Below, piece by piece: positions 44,170 to 56,663 of a DNA stretch of 64,000 nt. The notes beneath the pieces were generated by a model. It was not told the DNA's origin. It did not search any database and saw nothing but the letters and a program-made list of their open reading frames with translations. Location: positions 124,001 to 188,000 of the forward strand of contig NW_026570275.1 of NCBI RefSeq assembly GCF_019649055.1, given 5' to 3'. The position numbers and the translations under genes are program-made. The DNA comes from Paramacrobiotus metropolitanus. Taxonomy: Eukaryota > Tardigrada > Eutardigrada > Parachela > Macrobiotidae. Numbering within the stretch: position 1 is the first letter of the stretch; every line of letters starts with the position of its first letter.

Positions 44170-45829
44170 CAGTATTCAGAAAAAATATCGGACACATGAG
44201 AAAAAATTACGGCAGATTGCCGTCTAGAAAAATTTAATACCATCCGCCTCGCCGTATAAAACATTATCCGCCTCTGGTTAACCCGTTGACGGGCATTGGC
44301 GTCAGGCGACGACAAGGTGTTTGGGATTTTTTTCCCAGTGATCCGAAACAGTTAATCGGTATCCCATAGCACAAAAAGCAAAAAGGGACTTCGAAGCAGC
44401 AGTAAAAACCTAATTGAAGCCTTTGACTCAAGTTAATTACGAACGACAGGTCCGCAAAAATCGTTAATTTTGGACTTTTCTAGCTGTCGTAGGTCTTGCT
44501 AATTAATTAATTAGCGAATGAATAATTAAACCGGAGATAAATCCACAAGGTACACCTGAGAACGCTCTATCTGAAAACGGTTAACACGGACACTGTAGGT
44601 TGAACCACAGTCCGTGAAAAACGTGTGTCGTCGGCTGACACCATTGCCCATGAAGGGTCTTGAATCCACGGGCGGGTGCAATTTCGACATCAGCTTTTAT
44701 AACGTATCCGGAAAGTTGCTGTCGGTTTGTGAGCAAACATGCGCCACACCGTTCCGGTTATCGGCAGCTGGCAAAAAGCGCTTCTGCGGATCAACTCCCC
44801 GGGCGGTCGTCAAAATAGTAAAATTGTCTCGAAGGTTGTCAGCCTTCAGAGTTCAGACAGCAACACGTTCGAGGAAACAGTGTGTATGACAATGTAAAAT
44901 GGAAGCGCAACACTACGCTCTGACGCGTTTCCACCTACGTTTGCGATGCGTCTCTTGGATAAACCAAGCAAGTGGGGCTGGGTAGCTTTAAAAAAACATG
45001 GGAACTTTGACTTGACTCGGGCGATTGCAAACTAGAATGTTGCACACTGTACTGTGCACATTGGCGATGTGCACATTACTTCCGGGTTACTTTCCTACCG
45101 CTAGTGCATTTCAAAAGGTGATAGTGACCACTAATATCTGAATCAGCAACTATCACCAGTGCAGCTGGACTACCCCCGCCGCTTTTCCGATAATCGATAA
45201 TGGCATTTGTAGCCACTGGTCAAATCCAGGAAACATAGAACCCCAGGCAATACAAGCAAACATAAAGGCGGGTTGGCGTGCCCGAAATGACGCAAGTGTT
45301 ATGTTAAACTTTGTAAAGAGCGCTTCGTCCAGCACCATATGACTGTAATAATCTATATTTTATCAGTACAGTAGTAATGGTCAAAATGCATGAAAATGAC
45401 TTTTGGTCATTTTTAATTTATTGTTGACCAGTGGTTAACTTGTTGACCAGTGGTCAACTTGTTGACCACTTCTATACTTCTGTTTTAAAGTACTTTTTTT
45501 GGGCTATTTAATGAAGTTGTTGCTTTTGTGTAATTATTTTTCGACTAGTTATTACAGAATTAAACGTTTATATGCTGTAGACTGTCCATGGGCATTGGCG
45601 TCAGGCGACAACATGGTCACCACGGCTGACCTATGGTCAGCACCATCTCATAAAAAATTCCCTTTCTTAATTGAATTTTTTCATCGGGAAATCCCGATTT
45701 TCATAAGGAAACTCGCACTCCTTCGGGTACCTCCCGCTGGAGGGTTAACAGCGAAAGTGTTTTTCACTAGATTTGTGACCCTTTTAGTTAGTTCGTTACA
45801 CAGTTAACAGCTGAACTTGTTATGTCATG
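44170..45829. other. Intergenic, no gene recognised
   Basis: Repeat-derived DNA. TTGTTGACCAGTGGT is tandemly repeated three times at 45420-45470, and a TTGGCGTCAGGCGAC block occurs at 44296 and 45594. Confidence 0.4.
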
Positions 45830-46560
45830 GACACTTCCATAATAAACGCCAATACTTTCAGGTTGATCCGCTGTAAACCTACTCCATAGCGTGGCTGCTG
45901 TCACGTTATGGGCGGTTATTTATGTAGGTTTGCGCTTTATAGAGCATAGGTTCCGTCGTTTCGGTAATGGTTTAGCCTGCTCCACCGATTTTCTAACACA
46001 AAACGTTTGTAGCCTGAATCATAGCCCCAATCGTTTCCGTGAACGCTCCGCATTGTAAATAATAATTTACGTGGTTCAGCGATCGCTCGTGCAGACTACA
46101 GAAAGCGGCAGATTACTCTGCAGGGACATCACAAACAGTATATCTGCCGCTATTTCAACCATGCATTAACTTCAATTGGGTGCTGGAATATGAACGAGCA
46201 AATTACACATATAATCTCGCTTCTAAAAGGCGCGTGAATGTTTCGAATGAATAGAACCGCCGGGGCGAAAACTTTTCGGATTACAAAATGATATCTTAAT
46301 GGGTAGCCGTTACATTTCAACGGAGCCGGCGCTGCGGAATATGGCGGAAATTGTTGACGCTCGCAGTCCTTTCTAACGACCAGAATCGTTATGTGGCTAA
46401 TCGTTAACTGCTGCTGTCATCGCCGGCGCTATGTTGCTTAGATAAGACACCAGCGTAATTTAGCTTTGAATTTTTGAAACAATTATCGAGTTCGAGATTG
46501 GGACGATTCACATTTCGCTCGGAGAGCGCCTTAGCGACATGGATCCCGCGCCGACACCGC
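45830..46560 (+). pseudogene. Decayed duplicate of the MDPAP-exon region
   Basis: This segment aligns with 52745-53500. Its ATG at 46539 begins the same MDPAP but meets a stop after about ten codons, whereas the copy at 53476 stays open to a splice donor. Confidence 0.6.
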
Positions 46561-47484
46561 GATTTAAATAGTTTTATTATCAATACAAATGCAAGTCAAC
46601 ACAAGAAAAACGGTGCACCCTGTTCCTGAAGCATAGAATCAGTGATGCTTTAATGCGGGGTGATGCAGCCTGGGTTATGAAACATTCTGTATCGATAAGA
46701 GCTGTTTACCACCTGTAGTTCTTTTACTAAAGTTGGCGCCCATGATCCGCTATTGCGTCGACCGCCGCTAAATCGAGCGGACACGTTGTTGACCTGTCTC
46801 GAAGTCAAAATACGTTTTGCTTATCCGTCTAGTGTTTTAAGAAAACCTTTTTCTTGGGTTTCTAAATAATGCCCCTTATAGGGGAAAATGAATAGAGGGG
46901 AAGGAGAGATAAAAGACAATTTAATTTTATCATAAAAAGCAGGAACAGAAAATGTTAAGAAAAATCTTGACGGTTAGTGTGATCTCTCATATTAACTCCC
47001 ATTCTCAGCTTCTAAGCAGTCGCACTGTCGACGTCGTTCGGTCGAGCCGTAACGGTCGGAGCAGTGGTACCCGAGTCACAAGTGGTGTGTCGTTGGCGCC
47101 AAGCCGAAGCTATTGCCGTCGCTACACCATGTCGCAAGCCATGACCGAGCCTATTGTCTTCGCCAGTCAATTGTCCGTCTCACTGACCCGGATGCATTTT
47201 TTGAGACTGACCGAGTAATTTAGTGAATACGCTGTGTTCTAAAAAGACGCTGACGCTCTTTGTTAAGATCGTTTTCCCCGCAGTCATTCAGTTGTACATT
47301 CCGGGTACGAGACCAAGGAAAACAATAACTATAGTGCATGTACAGGATTTATGACCGGATTATGTCTGGGTTACACCGAATTCAACAATAGCGTGACCCC
47401 GATAATTTCTTGGAAATGTGTCGCAATCGCAATTACGCGACCTGTCAACAGCAAATTCCCGTTATTTTCGGTAAAAGATTCAGC

Positions 47485-47492
47485 TATATAAA
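47485..47492 (+). promoter_or_regulatory. TATA box of zinc-finger gene copy C
   Basis: TATATAAA lies 182 bases before the ATG. The paralogue has TATAAAAG at 56469-56476 in the equivalent place. Confidence 0.55.
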
Positions 47493-47673
47493 CCTGCTGC
47501 TCCTAGACAATAGTTTAATGTACCAATTTTGCCACATCAGCTTAGCAAATGCTTTTGGGCTAGCGAATTCCTTTTCGTAATCATTTCGTAAAGTAGTGCT
47601 ACTTGCATGTTGAAGCAAACTGTATTTTTCCATTAAAGGTCACAAAACGGTTTCACTGTTACAGCGCTCCATT

Positions 47674-48524
47674 ATGCAAATGAATCAAACCATGTTGCAC
47701 CACTCCGGCGCAAACGTGACAAATGCAATAACTCCGAACACACGGTGGAACGGCTTCGTGTATACCCAACAGCATCCTCAATTCCACTGCTCTTCCTGCG
47801 CGCCTTACCAAATTCCTCAGCAGCCCTTACCGCCACAGGCGAATATAAACCATCCTTTGCATGTGCAACATACCGGTGGACAAATCGGTTTTTCCGTGAA
47901 TCCTTCTGCGAACCCGGCATTCAACCACAGTACAGCGTTGAACACCGGTCCGACTGTGCTGCCGCATAATTCTGCGCATATAGCACAACTTTCCGCAATC
48001 CGCCAACCGCAGCCCGTGGCATCGCACATTCAGACCGCCAGTGCCATTGCCAAATCCATCGTGACCGCTGGAATGCCAACCGTGTCCGACGCGCTCTCTG
48101 ACTGGCCACGCTATTGTGGCTACGATTTGTACTGCGAATTCTGCCTGGAGACTTTGGAAACACGGTGTGCCGCCAGGATCTCCGAAGCGGATGTCCAGAA
48201 GCATCTCAAGCAGAACCGGTACTGCTACGGCAAGAATCTGCAGTTTCTGCGCGCCAGGTTTGATAAGGGAGAGGTGGATGCCGGCGACCCGATGGGGAAT
48301 GGCCAGGTGAAGCGTCAATTAGTCTGTTTGCTGTGTAGAGCAGCAAAGCAGACCAGCCGGTACAGACTGGCCAGGTCACTGGATCTTATAGGTCAGTTTG
48401 CAAAGCCTTTCACATAATAGGATATTGCAATTTCAACCTGGCATTTTGAATTGCAGCGCAACACATGCAGCGCTACCATGCCGGACCCAGATCACCGGAC
48501 CAACCGCCTGTCACTACTCCGTAA
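47674..48524 (+). CDS. Two-finger zinc protein, family copy C
   Basis: Exon 1 47674-48391 (donor GTCAGT) and exon 2 48457-48524 (acceptor TTGCAG) join in phase 1. The product has a Pro/Gln/Asn-rich N-terminal half of about 140 residues, finger 1 with CEFC and HLKQNRYCYGKNLQFL, a spacer, finger 2 with CLLC, and the exon-2 tail QHMQRYH, which gives the second finger its histidines. Finger sequences are far better conserved among the three copies than the N-terminal region. Function unknown; the C2HC/C2H2 spacing suggests a nucleic-acid or protein-interaction module. Confidence 0.8.
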
Positions 48525-49246
48525 TACGTACGGCTGCGTGGCCGTTCACGAAGAAGGCCAATCCGGTTTGCATGCTTATTGATGCGACTACAACAACTGT
48601 CTCTCACGCCCATCATCTGGTGGCCTCAACTTGGACGCTTTGCTGGGACTGACTGACTTTATTGTTGCTAACTTTATTTTTTCTAGACGCTGATAGTTTG
48701 ACAAGCTGTTTGTATCGTTTAATTCACCCTAGACCGAGCCAGTGCTAGACCATTTGGGAAAAAGAATTGTTCTCTGAGCCGTAGCCAGTTTCTATTGAAG
48801 TACATTGCGCTTGAATTTTCTTTTGTAGAAAGAATTGTTCCCCAACCCAGATTTCTTTGAAACACTTTTAAATAAAACGTTTTTATTGCTCTCTGACCCG
48901 GATAACTGGATAAGCATTATTTTTCCTTGGTAAACACTTTCTCCGAAATTTTCTGTATAGTTGATGTGGTTACAACAATAAAAAAGGGTCATGTTGAAAT
49001 TCGAAAGCGCGCTATACGCGTGCGCTGTAGATACGAATGCTAACCCATTACTCAGTCTCCTTCGAGGAAAGCATTTGTTCCGAAAATTGCAGTGCAGTAT
49101 TTAAATTCCTGCATTTGTGAATCGGGTCAGTAGAGATGGGCGTGCTACGCTTTGGGTGCACCAGAACAAAGAAGCGCAGCACCTTAACCTGCAACGTACA
49201 ATAGATTTATTACATGGATGAGCTTTTAAAAAACATTGCACCTCTG
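48525..49246. other. Duplicated spacer and remnant of membrane-protein exon 2 flank
   Basis: No gene. The stretch CTGCAACGTACAATAGATTT near 49191 matches the intron/exon-2 boundary of the membrane-protein paralogues, but the exon-2 coding sequence itself is absent. Confidence 0.5.
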
Positions 49247-50439
49247 TGTAAGAGGAGAATCCTCTTTACACACAGCAGCCGCCCATCCGCCGCCTACCTG
49301 GTTGGCTCAAGCTCAAGCACAAATATCTTGATCTTCGCCAACAGCGGCGATGGCACAGTGGCTGTGCTACGTGGATCTCACTCGGTAGCCAGCGGTTCGA
49401 TTCCGCTCCATCGCCATTTTTCGGAATTTCCTCAACAGACAGGATCTTCATCTGACCGCCCTCCCTCGCTGAGATCATCACGGACAGCCGACTTATGGCT
49501 GCCTCTGTTATATGGTAGCAGATCAAAGCAGCGTTGGCTCGGACGGTACCAGACTGCCTACTGCAGAAGCGCAGTATGGCCCCGCCTTCCCACCGCGTGG
49601 AGTGCGGATCCTCCGAATCCTGGGATGTTTCGCTCCGAGGACGTAGCGAAGCCTGCAACAGGGGTGTAAGAGGAGAATCCTCTTTACACACAGCAGCCGC
49701 CCATCCGCCGCCTACCTGGTTGGCTCAAGCTCAAGCACAAATATCTTGATCTTCGCCAACAGCGGACTTATAACAGAGGCAGCCATAAGTCGGCTGTCCG
49801 TGATGATCTCAGCGAGGGAAGGCGGTCAGATGAAGATCCTGTCTGTTGAGGAAATTCCGAAAAATGGCGATGGAGCGGAATCGAACCGCTGGCTACCAGT
49901 GAGATCCACGTAGCACAGCCACTGTGCCATCGCCGCTGTTGGCGAAGATCAAGATATTTGTGCTTAGCTTGACAACCAGGTAGGCGGCGGATGGCGGTTG
50001 CTGTGTAAAGAGATTCTCCTCTTACACCCCTGTTGCAGGCTTCGCTACGTCCTCGGGCGAAACATCCCAGGATTCGGAGGATCCGCACTCCACGCGGTGG
50101 GGCGGGGCCATACTGCGCTTCTGCAGTAGGCAGTCTGGTACCGTCCGAGCCAACGCTGCTTGATCTGCTACCATATAACAGAGGCAGCCATAAGTCGGCT
50201 GTCCGTGGTGATCTCAGCGAGGGAGGGCGGTCAGATGAAGATCCTGTCTGTTGAGGAAATTCCGGAAAATAGCGATGGAGCGGAATCGAACCGCTGGCTA
50301 CCGAGTGAGATCCACGTAGCACAGCCGCTGTGCCATCGCCGCTGTTGGCGAAGATCAAGATATTTGTGCTTGAGCTTGAACCAACCAGGTAGGCGGCGGA
50401 TGGGCGGCTGCTGTGTGGAAAGAGGATTCTCCTCTTACA
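49247..50439. mobile_element. 1.19-kb foldback element with tRNA-like units
   Basis: It starts TGTAAGAGGAGAATCC and ends in its reverse complement. TCTG (49243-49246 and 50440-50443) flanks it, and the unoccupied sequence CCTCTGCTTGG survives in paralogue copy A at 2371. It consists of one unit forward, a partial second forward unit from 49666, and inverted units from about 49765 on, so the right half is largely the palindrome of the left. No transposase is encoded. Confidence 0.85.
49350..49421 (+). ncRNA. tRNA-like unit (first of three)
   Basis: GCGATGG...CCATCGC forms a perfect 7-bp acceptor-like stem. AGCGG-TTCGATT-CCGCT is a perfect T arm with a canonical B box GGTTCGATTCC. TGGCACAGTGG fits the A box, and TTTTT follows. 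The middle does not fold into a normal anticodon arm, so this is tRNA-derived rather than a working tRNA. Inverted copies are near 49865-49940 and 50270-50340. Confidence 0.55.
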
Positions 50440-50639
50440 TCTGCTTGGTAATGGATACTCGCAAGTCGCAATAACCTGTCTTGGCAGTCGAATAGAATTG
50501 TCCATACCAACACATTTTAAATATGAAGAACGGATTTCCTATCTCGTTAACAGAAGATGCAAATGCCATAGAATACGCAAATTGGGACAACGCTTTTTAT
50601 AATAGCAAAAACCGAGTTGGACAGGCCTAATAAACATTT

Positions 50640-51180
50640 ACCTTGAGTACGGGTCATGAAACACGAAACGCTAAGCGCTAGTAAATATGGACTAGTGAAA
50701 CAGTAAAACATGAAACACTGAAAAATGAAGTAATATTCAGGAAACAATGAAACATGAAACGTTTCGTGTTTCATTACTCGTTTGTAGGTTTCGATTCTTT
50801 GTGATTCAGTGCTTCATTGTTTCATGTTGACTTTCTTGTTTGGTTTCTTAGGCTTTAACTTCGCGCTTCCTGTTTCATGTTTCGTGTTTCATCACTTAAA
50901 TGTCTCGTTTTGCATCTCTCATGTTTCTGTTCTTGTTACTTGTTAGGTTTTCGTAGGTTCCTTCTCCATGCTTTGCGTTTCATGTTTCATTTTTCATGGG
51001 CTTTGCCTTCATGCGTTTCATGTGTTCATGTGATCCATGTGTTTCATGCGTTTCCAGTGTTTCCAGTGTTTCCTGTGTTTCATGTATTTCGTGTGTTTCA
51101 CGTGTTTCATGCGTTCCATGTGTTTCATGCTTTTCATGCATTCCTGTGTTTCCTGTATTTCGTGTAGTTCATTGTTTTAT
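50640..51180. repeat. GTGTTTCATG minisatellite
   Basis: Degenerate 9-11 base units of GTTTCATG on the plus strand from about 50770, with the inverse GAAACATGAAAC at 50660-50760. It is inserted in the intron of membrane-protein copy C. Confidence 0.8.
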
Positions 51181-51703
51181 TTTTTTGGATGCCAGCGCCG
51201 TTTAAGATTTCTAAGGTTAAAGGTTTCACCTTTGTGCTTAAGACGTCAAACTTATCATTGTCCCCACTCATACATTTTCTCGCAAATGCGCATAATCATA
51301 CAGTAAGTATACTGATTCATAGAGCACAATGAACTATGAACGTAACCAATTATTTGCACTATACTACCGCGAATTAATTTCTTGACCTAAAATTTAAAAG
51401 ACCAGAAGCGTGCAGCATAGCATACGCTGTTTAATAGTGGCACACTGTACATATGTGGCCCATTTTAAGTCGAAAATACTATAGTATATAATGATTCGTG
51501 TTCTTGTCAAAGCCAAACTCTCCTTGCCGCTTTTTGGTCGTGAAAGGTTTAATGAAGAACAAAAAACATATGCCTATCTCGTATTAAATAATATGTTAGG
51601 GTCGTAACTATAATGAAGTTGACGATCATTTTGCACCCTTTGGGAAATAAAATGTTTAATAACATTACTGCACATATGCAGAGTTACTACTGCTTGCACT
51701 TAC

Positions 51704-51812
51704 TTTTGGAAATCAGGGTGATAACGGCATTGACAGCAGTAGCGGCCACATTGATCCCTCCAGTAATCAGGAATAATTTACCGAGAGAAAGCGAAGTTAT
51801 GGATTGAGTCAT
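51704..51812 (-). pseudogene. Membrane protein copy C, exon 1 only
   Basis: ATG at 51812, membrane segment LFLITGGINVAATAVNAVITLI and the conserved donor GTAAGT. It is 15 bases shorter than copies A and B but in the same phase. The downstream region keeps intron sequence, yet no exon-2 coding sequence follows, so the copy is broken. Confidence 0.7.
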
Positions 51813-52059
51813 CCAGATAGAGACGGATATCACAATAGAACTCGAATGCTCGAGTAAAACAATGCCAGATCTACAAAAGCAGTGATGCGGTGTGATTATA
51901 GTACCTTGATCTTGATGATTCACGAGCGCTTACAATTGTTATGAAGAAATGTAAATGCTGTTGCAATGAAGTGTTATGACATCCTCAGCAATGATGCTAT
52001 GCACTCTTGCCGTGATTGCCCTTTGCAACTGAGCAACGCTACATCGCTAAAAGATTAAT

Positions 52060-52744
52060 TAACACTATTAGTTTTAATACACATAATAAAATACTGTGGA
52101 TGCAAATGATTAATGAACTCCTCCCGAATCGGTATTCAGGAAAAATATCGCAGAGATAAAGGGAAAAGACTGTCGCAGTTGGGCATCTCGAAAGATATCG
52201 CAGTCCGCCTCTGATTAGCAGCGGAAGTAATCTGAACTACATCGGGGGAACTTTTAGTTAGCTTAATGCGCGAAAAAGATGTCGGAGGGGAGTCAGGTGA
52301 CCAACCAGGTCCGACCTAACAGTTGAACCTATATTTGTGCTCGTTTGTTGATTAACCTGCGAACTCAGCTAAAAAATTCATTTGTATTTCGTACATTTTC
52401 TCTAGCAAAAGAAATACTATGTAGGGTGTTAACGCGAGGTTTCCAGCAGTTCCAGTTGCCCGGTTCTAATTTTTGCTAGTGAGACGAACATTAAGTGTAA
52501 TGGGATTGAGGTGTTACGTTTTGTTACAATTTATGGGAAGCCTGCTCAAGCTGGAAGACTTACAGTTGGGACACTTATATGAGTCATGATGCCGCCATCC
52601 TCACAACCGTAGCTATTCCCTTACTGTTCTGTCATTTCGGCCATCATTTTTTCCAGATCGACAGTGCCCCTATGACAGTGCCCCAGTGCTGGCTGTTGAT
52701 TGGGTATTCACTTGATCTGCCAGAGATTTGCTAGTGTGCAGTAA
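52060..52744. other. Spacer with a dispersed repeat at 52110-52260
   Basis: The repeat resembles 37190-37440 and 44170-44280. No gene seen. Confidence 0.4.
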
Positions 52745-53475
52745 TAAAGTACGTTGATATTAAACGTTAATGCTTCCAGGTTGATCCGTCGTGGAACTAC
52801 TCTAGAGCGTGGCTGCGTGGGTGCTGTCACGTTATGGGCGATGATTAATCATTTACATCCTTCCAGGCTCATGCGTATCCTCGTTCGGTAACCGTTTTCC
52901 AGCGCACTGATTTTCCAACGCAAACCTGTAACAGGTTTGAGTCATAGCCACTGTTTGCCGACCGAATGGCTTCTGTGAGCGCTCCGCTTAAATAGTCATT
53001 CACATGTACCAAAACCGGCAGATTGGTATCACAAAGTCAATCTGCCGCTATTTTAACCATGCATTTTCTTCAATTGCGTGCCGAAACAGAACCGAGCAAA
53101 TTACACGTATAAGGCGCAGGAATGTTTTCAATGAATAGAACCGCCGGCCATGCCACGTACGGGGTTACACAATGACATCATAGTGTGCACAGCATGCATT
53201 TCCTCGATCAACGGCCTTCGGTAATAACCGAGTCGGCGCTGCGGGAAATTGTGGTGGCAATTTAGCCCTTTCCAGAACAAGCCCCTTTCCAGAACAAGCA
53301 GAATCGTTAAGTGCCCGTGCGTTGTCACAGGTAAATCGATTGTTCCGCTGACATTGCCGGTGATTTTTGGCCCAGATTAGATAACAGCGTAATTCTACTG
53401 TGAATTTTTGAACAATTATCAAGCTAGTGAGTGTGACGACTGATGTTGCATCCGCTCGGACAGCACATTAGGGAG

Positions 53476-53622
53476 ATGGATCCCGCGCCGCAGCCGCCAT
53501 CTCTTGCAGATTGCGGCTTTGGAAAAAGTGTCGAACCAGATGGAAAATGGCGTCAGAATTCCGATGACCAAATTCCGGAAACCCAGACTAAGAGAAAGAA
53601 AGCGAGGAAACCGAAAATTAGG
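53476..53622 (+). CDS. 5-prime coding exon of an unidentified gene (MDPAP)
   Basis: ATG at 53476 and 49 codons to a GTAAGT donor at 53623. The peptide ends in a basic nuclear-localisation-like run (KRKKARKPKIR). I could not find the following exon. A decayed duplicate begins at 46539. Confidence 0.45.
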
Positions 53623-56030
53623 GTAAGTTTACTCATTTTAATCCTACAGGAAATCGGAGCACGACGTTAAATTACGTGTAGCCTGTCACCCTGTGTAAGC
53701 TGCATGTGCTTTGTACAGTTTAATTATGTACTTATTTAATTTTATTACTTGCAGACTAAAGTAAATCAACATGCGGTTTATAGCGTTAGTATCCGTACAC
53801 TTTACACGTGTCGTCCATTATAATGAAATTACGTGCACAACTATCAAGGAACAAGATCTATAATATAACTACAAAAAAAGCTGAGACATCGAGATACGAA
53901 AAACCAGAACACAATAAAAAAAACTGTAAACGCCGTTAGATTCAGCTTGTTCAGAAACTGTGTCACATGCATTTTATTTTTTAAAAAAATTTATTTAAAC
54001 CCCTCCCACCGATGCCGGTTCCCGGCAAAACTGGCTCCAGTAAAGCTTTCAAGGTGACCTTGAGAATAATAGCAGTGCCAGTTGCTTAGAACATTTATTA
54101 AAGTAAGAACTATGTACTGTAATAAATTTGTAATTATTTTCTTTGCAATCATGCTGAATTTTGATAGCGGGACTGCTGCAAATTGAATTACAATGTTCAA
54201 ATGCCTAAAAAGGAAAATCTGATTTCCAGAACCATGTTTGAATTAGCCCAGGTTTCGAAGGGAACAAAATCCAGTGAACAAAACTGCTAGGAGAGTGAGT
54301 GACCCAGCTACCACCACTGTCCAGTGATCAAAACAAAATCGCTTGGGTGAGTGCTGACCCAGCAATAAATCACTGGGTAAACAAAATTGCTAGATGCATG
54401 AGTGACCGAACTACCACCACTGTCCAGTGAACAAAATTGCTAGATGAGTGGGGGACCGAGCTAGACTCCTTGCCCAAGAAGTTTTACAAAAAGTGCTAAG
54501 GCAGTTGGTGAATTGTTTACTAACAAAAAATTGGAATTATTTATTAAAGCGGACGTGGATCACAAGAAACGCGGAGGCGAAGCCGCAGCTGTTTCTTGTA
54601 AAATAATAAGCAGCAGCTTTCCGCGATTATGCATTACTCTAAAACAGCTGTACAAACTTATTGTAAAATCGCTGGTAAGGTTGCCAAATAAGGAACGTTC
54701 GTCACAATTATTTATTAGATACTAGCTGACAATCTACCACGTCTTGCAATTGTCTGTGGGGTAATTAAATACAGTGGCACTTGTAACAGACCTATCAGTC
54801 ACTTGAATATACTGTAGATGACATCATCGATTCATTCAAGGCAATCGTTTTAGACGGACATGATAAAGGAATACCAGAAAACAACGATTTTTAATTCCAT
54901 ATTAGTGAAAGGATTAGTTTACACAAACGATGAAACGATTTGTGTAATGGGTACGATCCCCGATCAAGATAGCATAGAGGAAGTGTTTCTGTTATAAATG
55001 CTGCTTCGTTTTGGTACATAGTTTGTACTCGTTTCATGACACTTATTAAAGGTTAAACGACTGTTTACACAAAAAAGTACAATGATTTTCTTTAACAGCA
55101 AAGTTTTACTGATTTTTTCTCTGCTGTTCCCTTGTCCCGAGAAAGGATGTCACGTTTACGTTTTGAATATCCGGGGATCGGCGTTAATGAAACTTTTGCT
55201 CTGTGCATTCCGTTTCCTAGTTCTTTTACGGAGGCCATTATCGAGCTTGTTAGCCTTCCATGTATAATTACAATTTCTTCTGCTTGCACTGCAGCCAAAG
55301 CGGCGGTAGCAGAAATCGACACTGGCACCTTATCCACGCAAGGCACTTCCCGCGCAGTCACATCTTACGCCTCCATCAAAATACCGCGTGTAGCCGTTGG
55401 CAGCAGGAAGTGTGTGAGCCTCCTTGATCATCGTGGTTGTAATCCGGCGCCCACAGCAGGATACTGCTGAGTGTTGACCCCGTCTTGACGTGGGTGTTTG
55501 CCGGTTAGAAGAGACGTGAAAAGCTATGGTGATAAAAGCCTTAAAAACGCCGAAGAAGATGCAGTCACTGCCACTTATATGCGACTGCGCCATCGCCGTG
55601 AAAACCATACATATGCATATTGTCATGTTACATTGTCATAAAACTTCAAGTCGCTTACGAAGATCAGTTTTAAAGAAGGGAAAACGCAAATTTAAATTAA
55701 TACAAACAAATTTGAGCTGACAATGAGTAGTGCAGCCGCACATGCGTGGGAATGCATATTTTTGACGTAGTGCAGTGGCTTCGGTGGCGTGGATAACTGT
55801 AAAGCGGTTTCGTCACTGATTTCTTTACGACGCAGTTGAGTCAGGCTTTTTTTGAAAGCTTTGTAAGCTTTGAAAGCTTTTTAAGTGCTTTGTAAAGGGT
55901 ATACCCCGTTTAGCCGAATGAAGAAAAACCGAAAGAAAATCGGTCTGTGGAATTTTAAACGACGACAATCTCCCATTCACACATCATAGGGGGCACTTAA
56001 GCGACGTATAGAATACAGATACGACGGTGG
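53623..56030. other. Intergenic, no gene assigned
   Basis: It contains about three degenerate ~70-base tandem units around 54265-54475 (GTCCAGTGAACAAAATTGCTAG blocks). A minus-strand open frame at 55092-55361 lacks any domain I recognise. Confidence 0.4.
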
Positions 56031-56468
56031 CGCAGCGTTAGCCGACAGAGTGTCGTTGAGCCGTCGGCGCCAAGCCGAAACTGTCGCCTTCGAGAGGCTA
56101 TGTCGTAAGCCATGACCAGACCTATTGTATTCGCCAGTCAGTGCTCTGTCTCAGTGACCCGGATCTAGTTTGACGACGTAATTGAGACTGACCAAATACA
56201 TGACTGAATGCGTCCTGCCTTAATAAAACCCTGGCGCCCTTTTGTTAAAATCGTAATTACATTTACCCCGAAATCATTTCGGTTGTACATTCCGACTAAA
56301 CAGGAAAACAATAGTTATTGTGTATGCACAGGATTCAGGACGGAACTTAATCTGGGTTTCACCGAATTGACCAATAGTGTGACACCAATGCTTCTTGAAA
56401 ATATGTCGTAATCGCGATAACGCCATCAGCCAACGGCAATTTCTTGTTTTCCGATAGAACATTCCAGC

Positions 56469-56476
56469 TATAAAAG
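56469..56476 (+). promoter_or_regulatory. TATA box of zinc-finger gene copy D
   Basis: TATAAAAG, 188 bases before the ATG, aligned with the TATA box of copy C. Confidence 0.5.
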
Positions 56477-56663
56477 GCTGCTTTTTCTAGCCAGTAGTTT
56501 AGTGTAAAAATTTCGCCACATCAGCTCCACGAATATTTTTGGCTACATCAGATAAATTCCTTTTCGCAGTTATATTGACAAATAGTGCTACTTGTTTATA
56601 TATACTAACTGTTAGCGTTGAAGGTCAGAGAACGCTTTTACGTTGCAGCACTCCACCAAGCAA

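Larger units (their letters stand above)
41815..44170. mobile_element. Nested repeat insertion with TTCGGCCG foldback arms
   Basis: The left arm (41820-41950) is a run of CACTTCGGCCG/CATTTCGGCCG units; the right arm (43588-43735) is the same in inverse. Between them lie a TTAGG-like minisatellite and a TTAA-flanked MITE. From 43746 to 44169 a TG...CA segment with an AATAAA at 44122 looks like a solo LTR. The flanks continue a dispersed repeat whose other copy at 37190-37300 lacks the insertion. Confidence 0.6.

Noticed and set aside
46952-47218. 88-codon open frame upstream of zinc-finger copy C
   Set aside because: It lies in the duplicated promoter region and is not kept open in the paralogue near 56050-56200.
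49350-49421. Functional tRNA gene
   Set aside because: Acceptor and T arms are perfect, but D and anticodon arms cannot be arranged with normal spacing.
49214-50505. Long open frames in the foldback element
   Set aside because: Mirror-image frames arise from its palindromic structure; the peptides resemble no protein family.
55092-55361. Minus-strand 89-codon open frame as a gene
   Set aside because: No recognisable domain, unclear splice context and an overlapping plus-strand frame of similar length.
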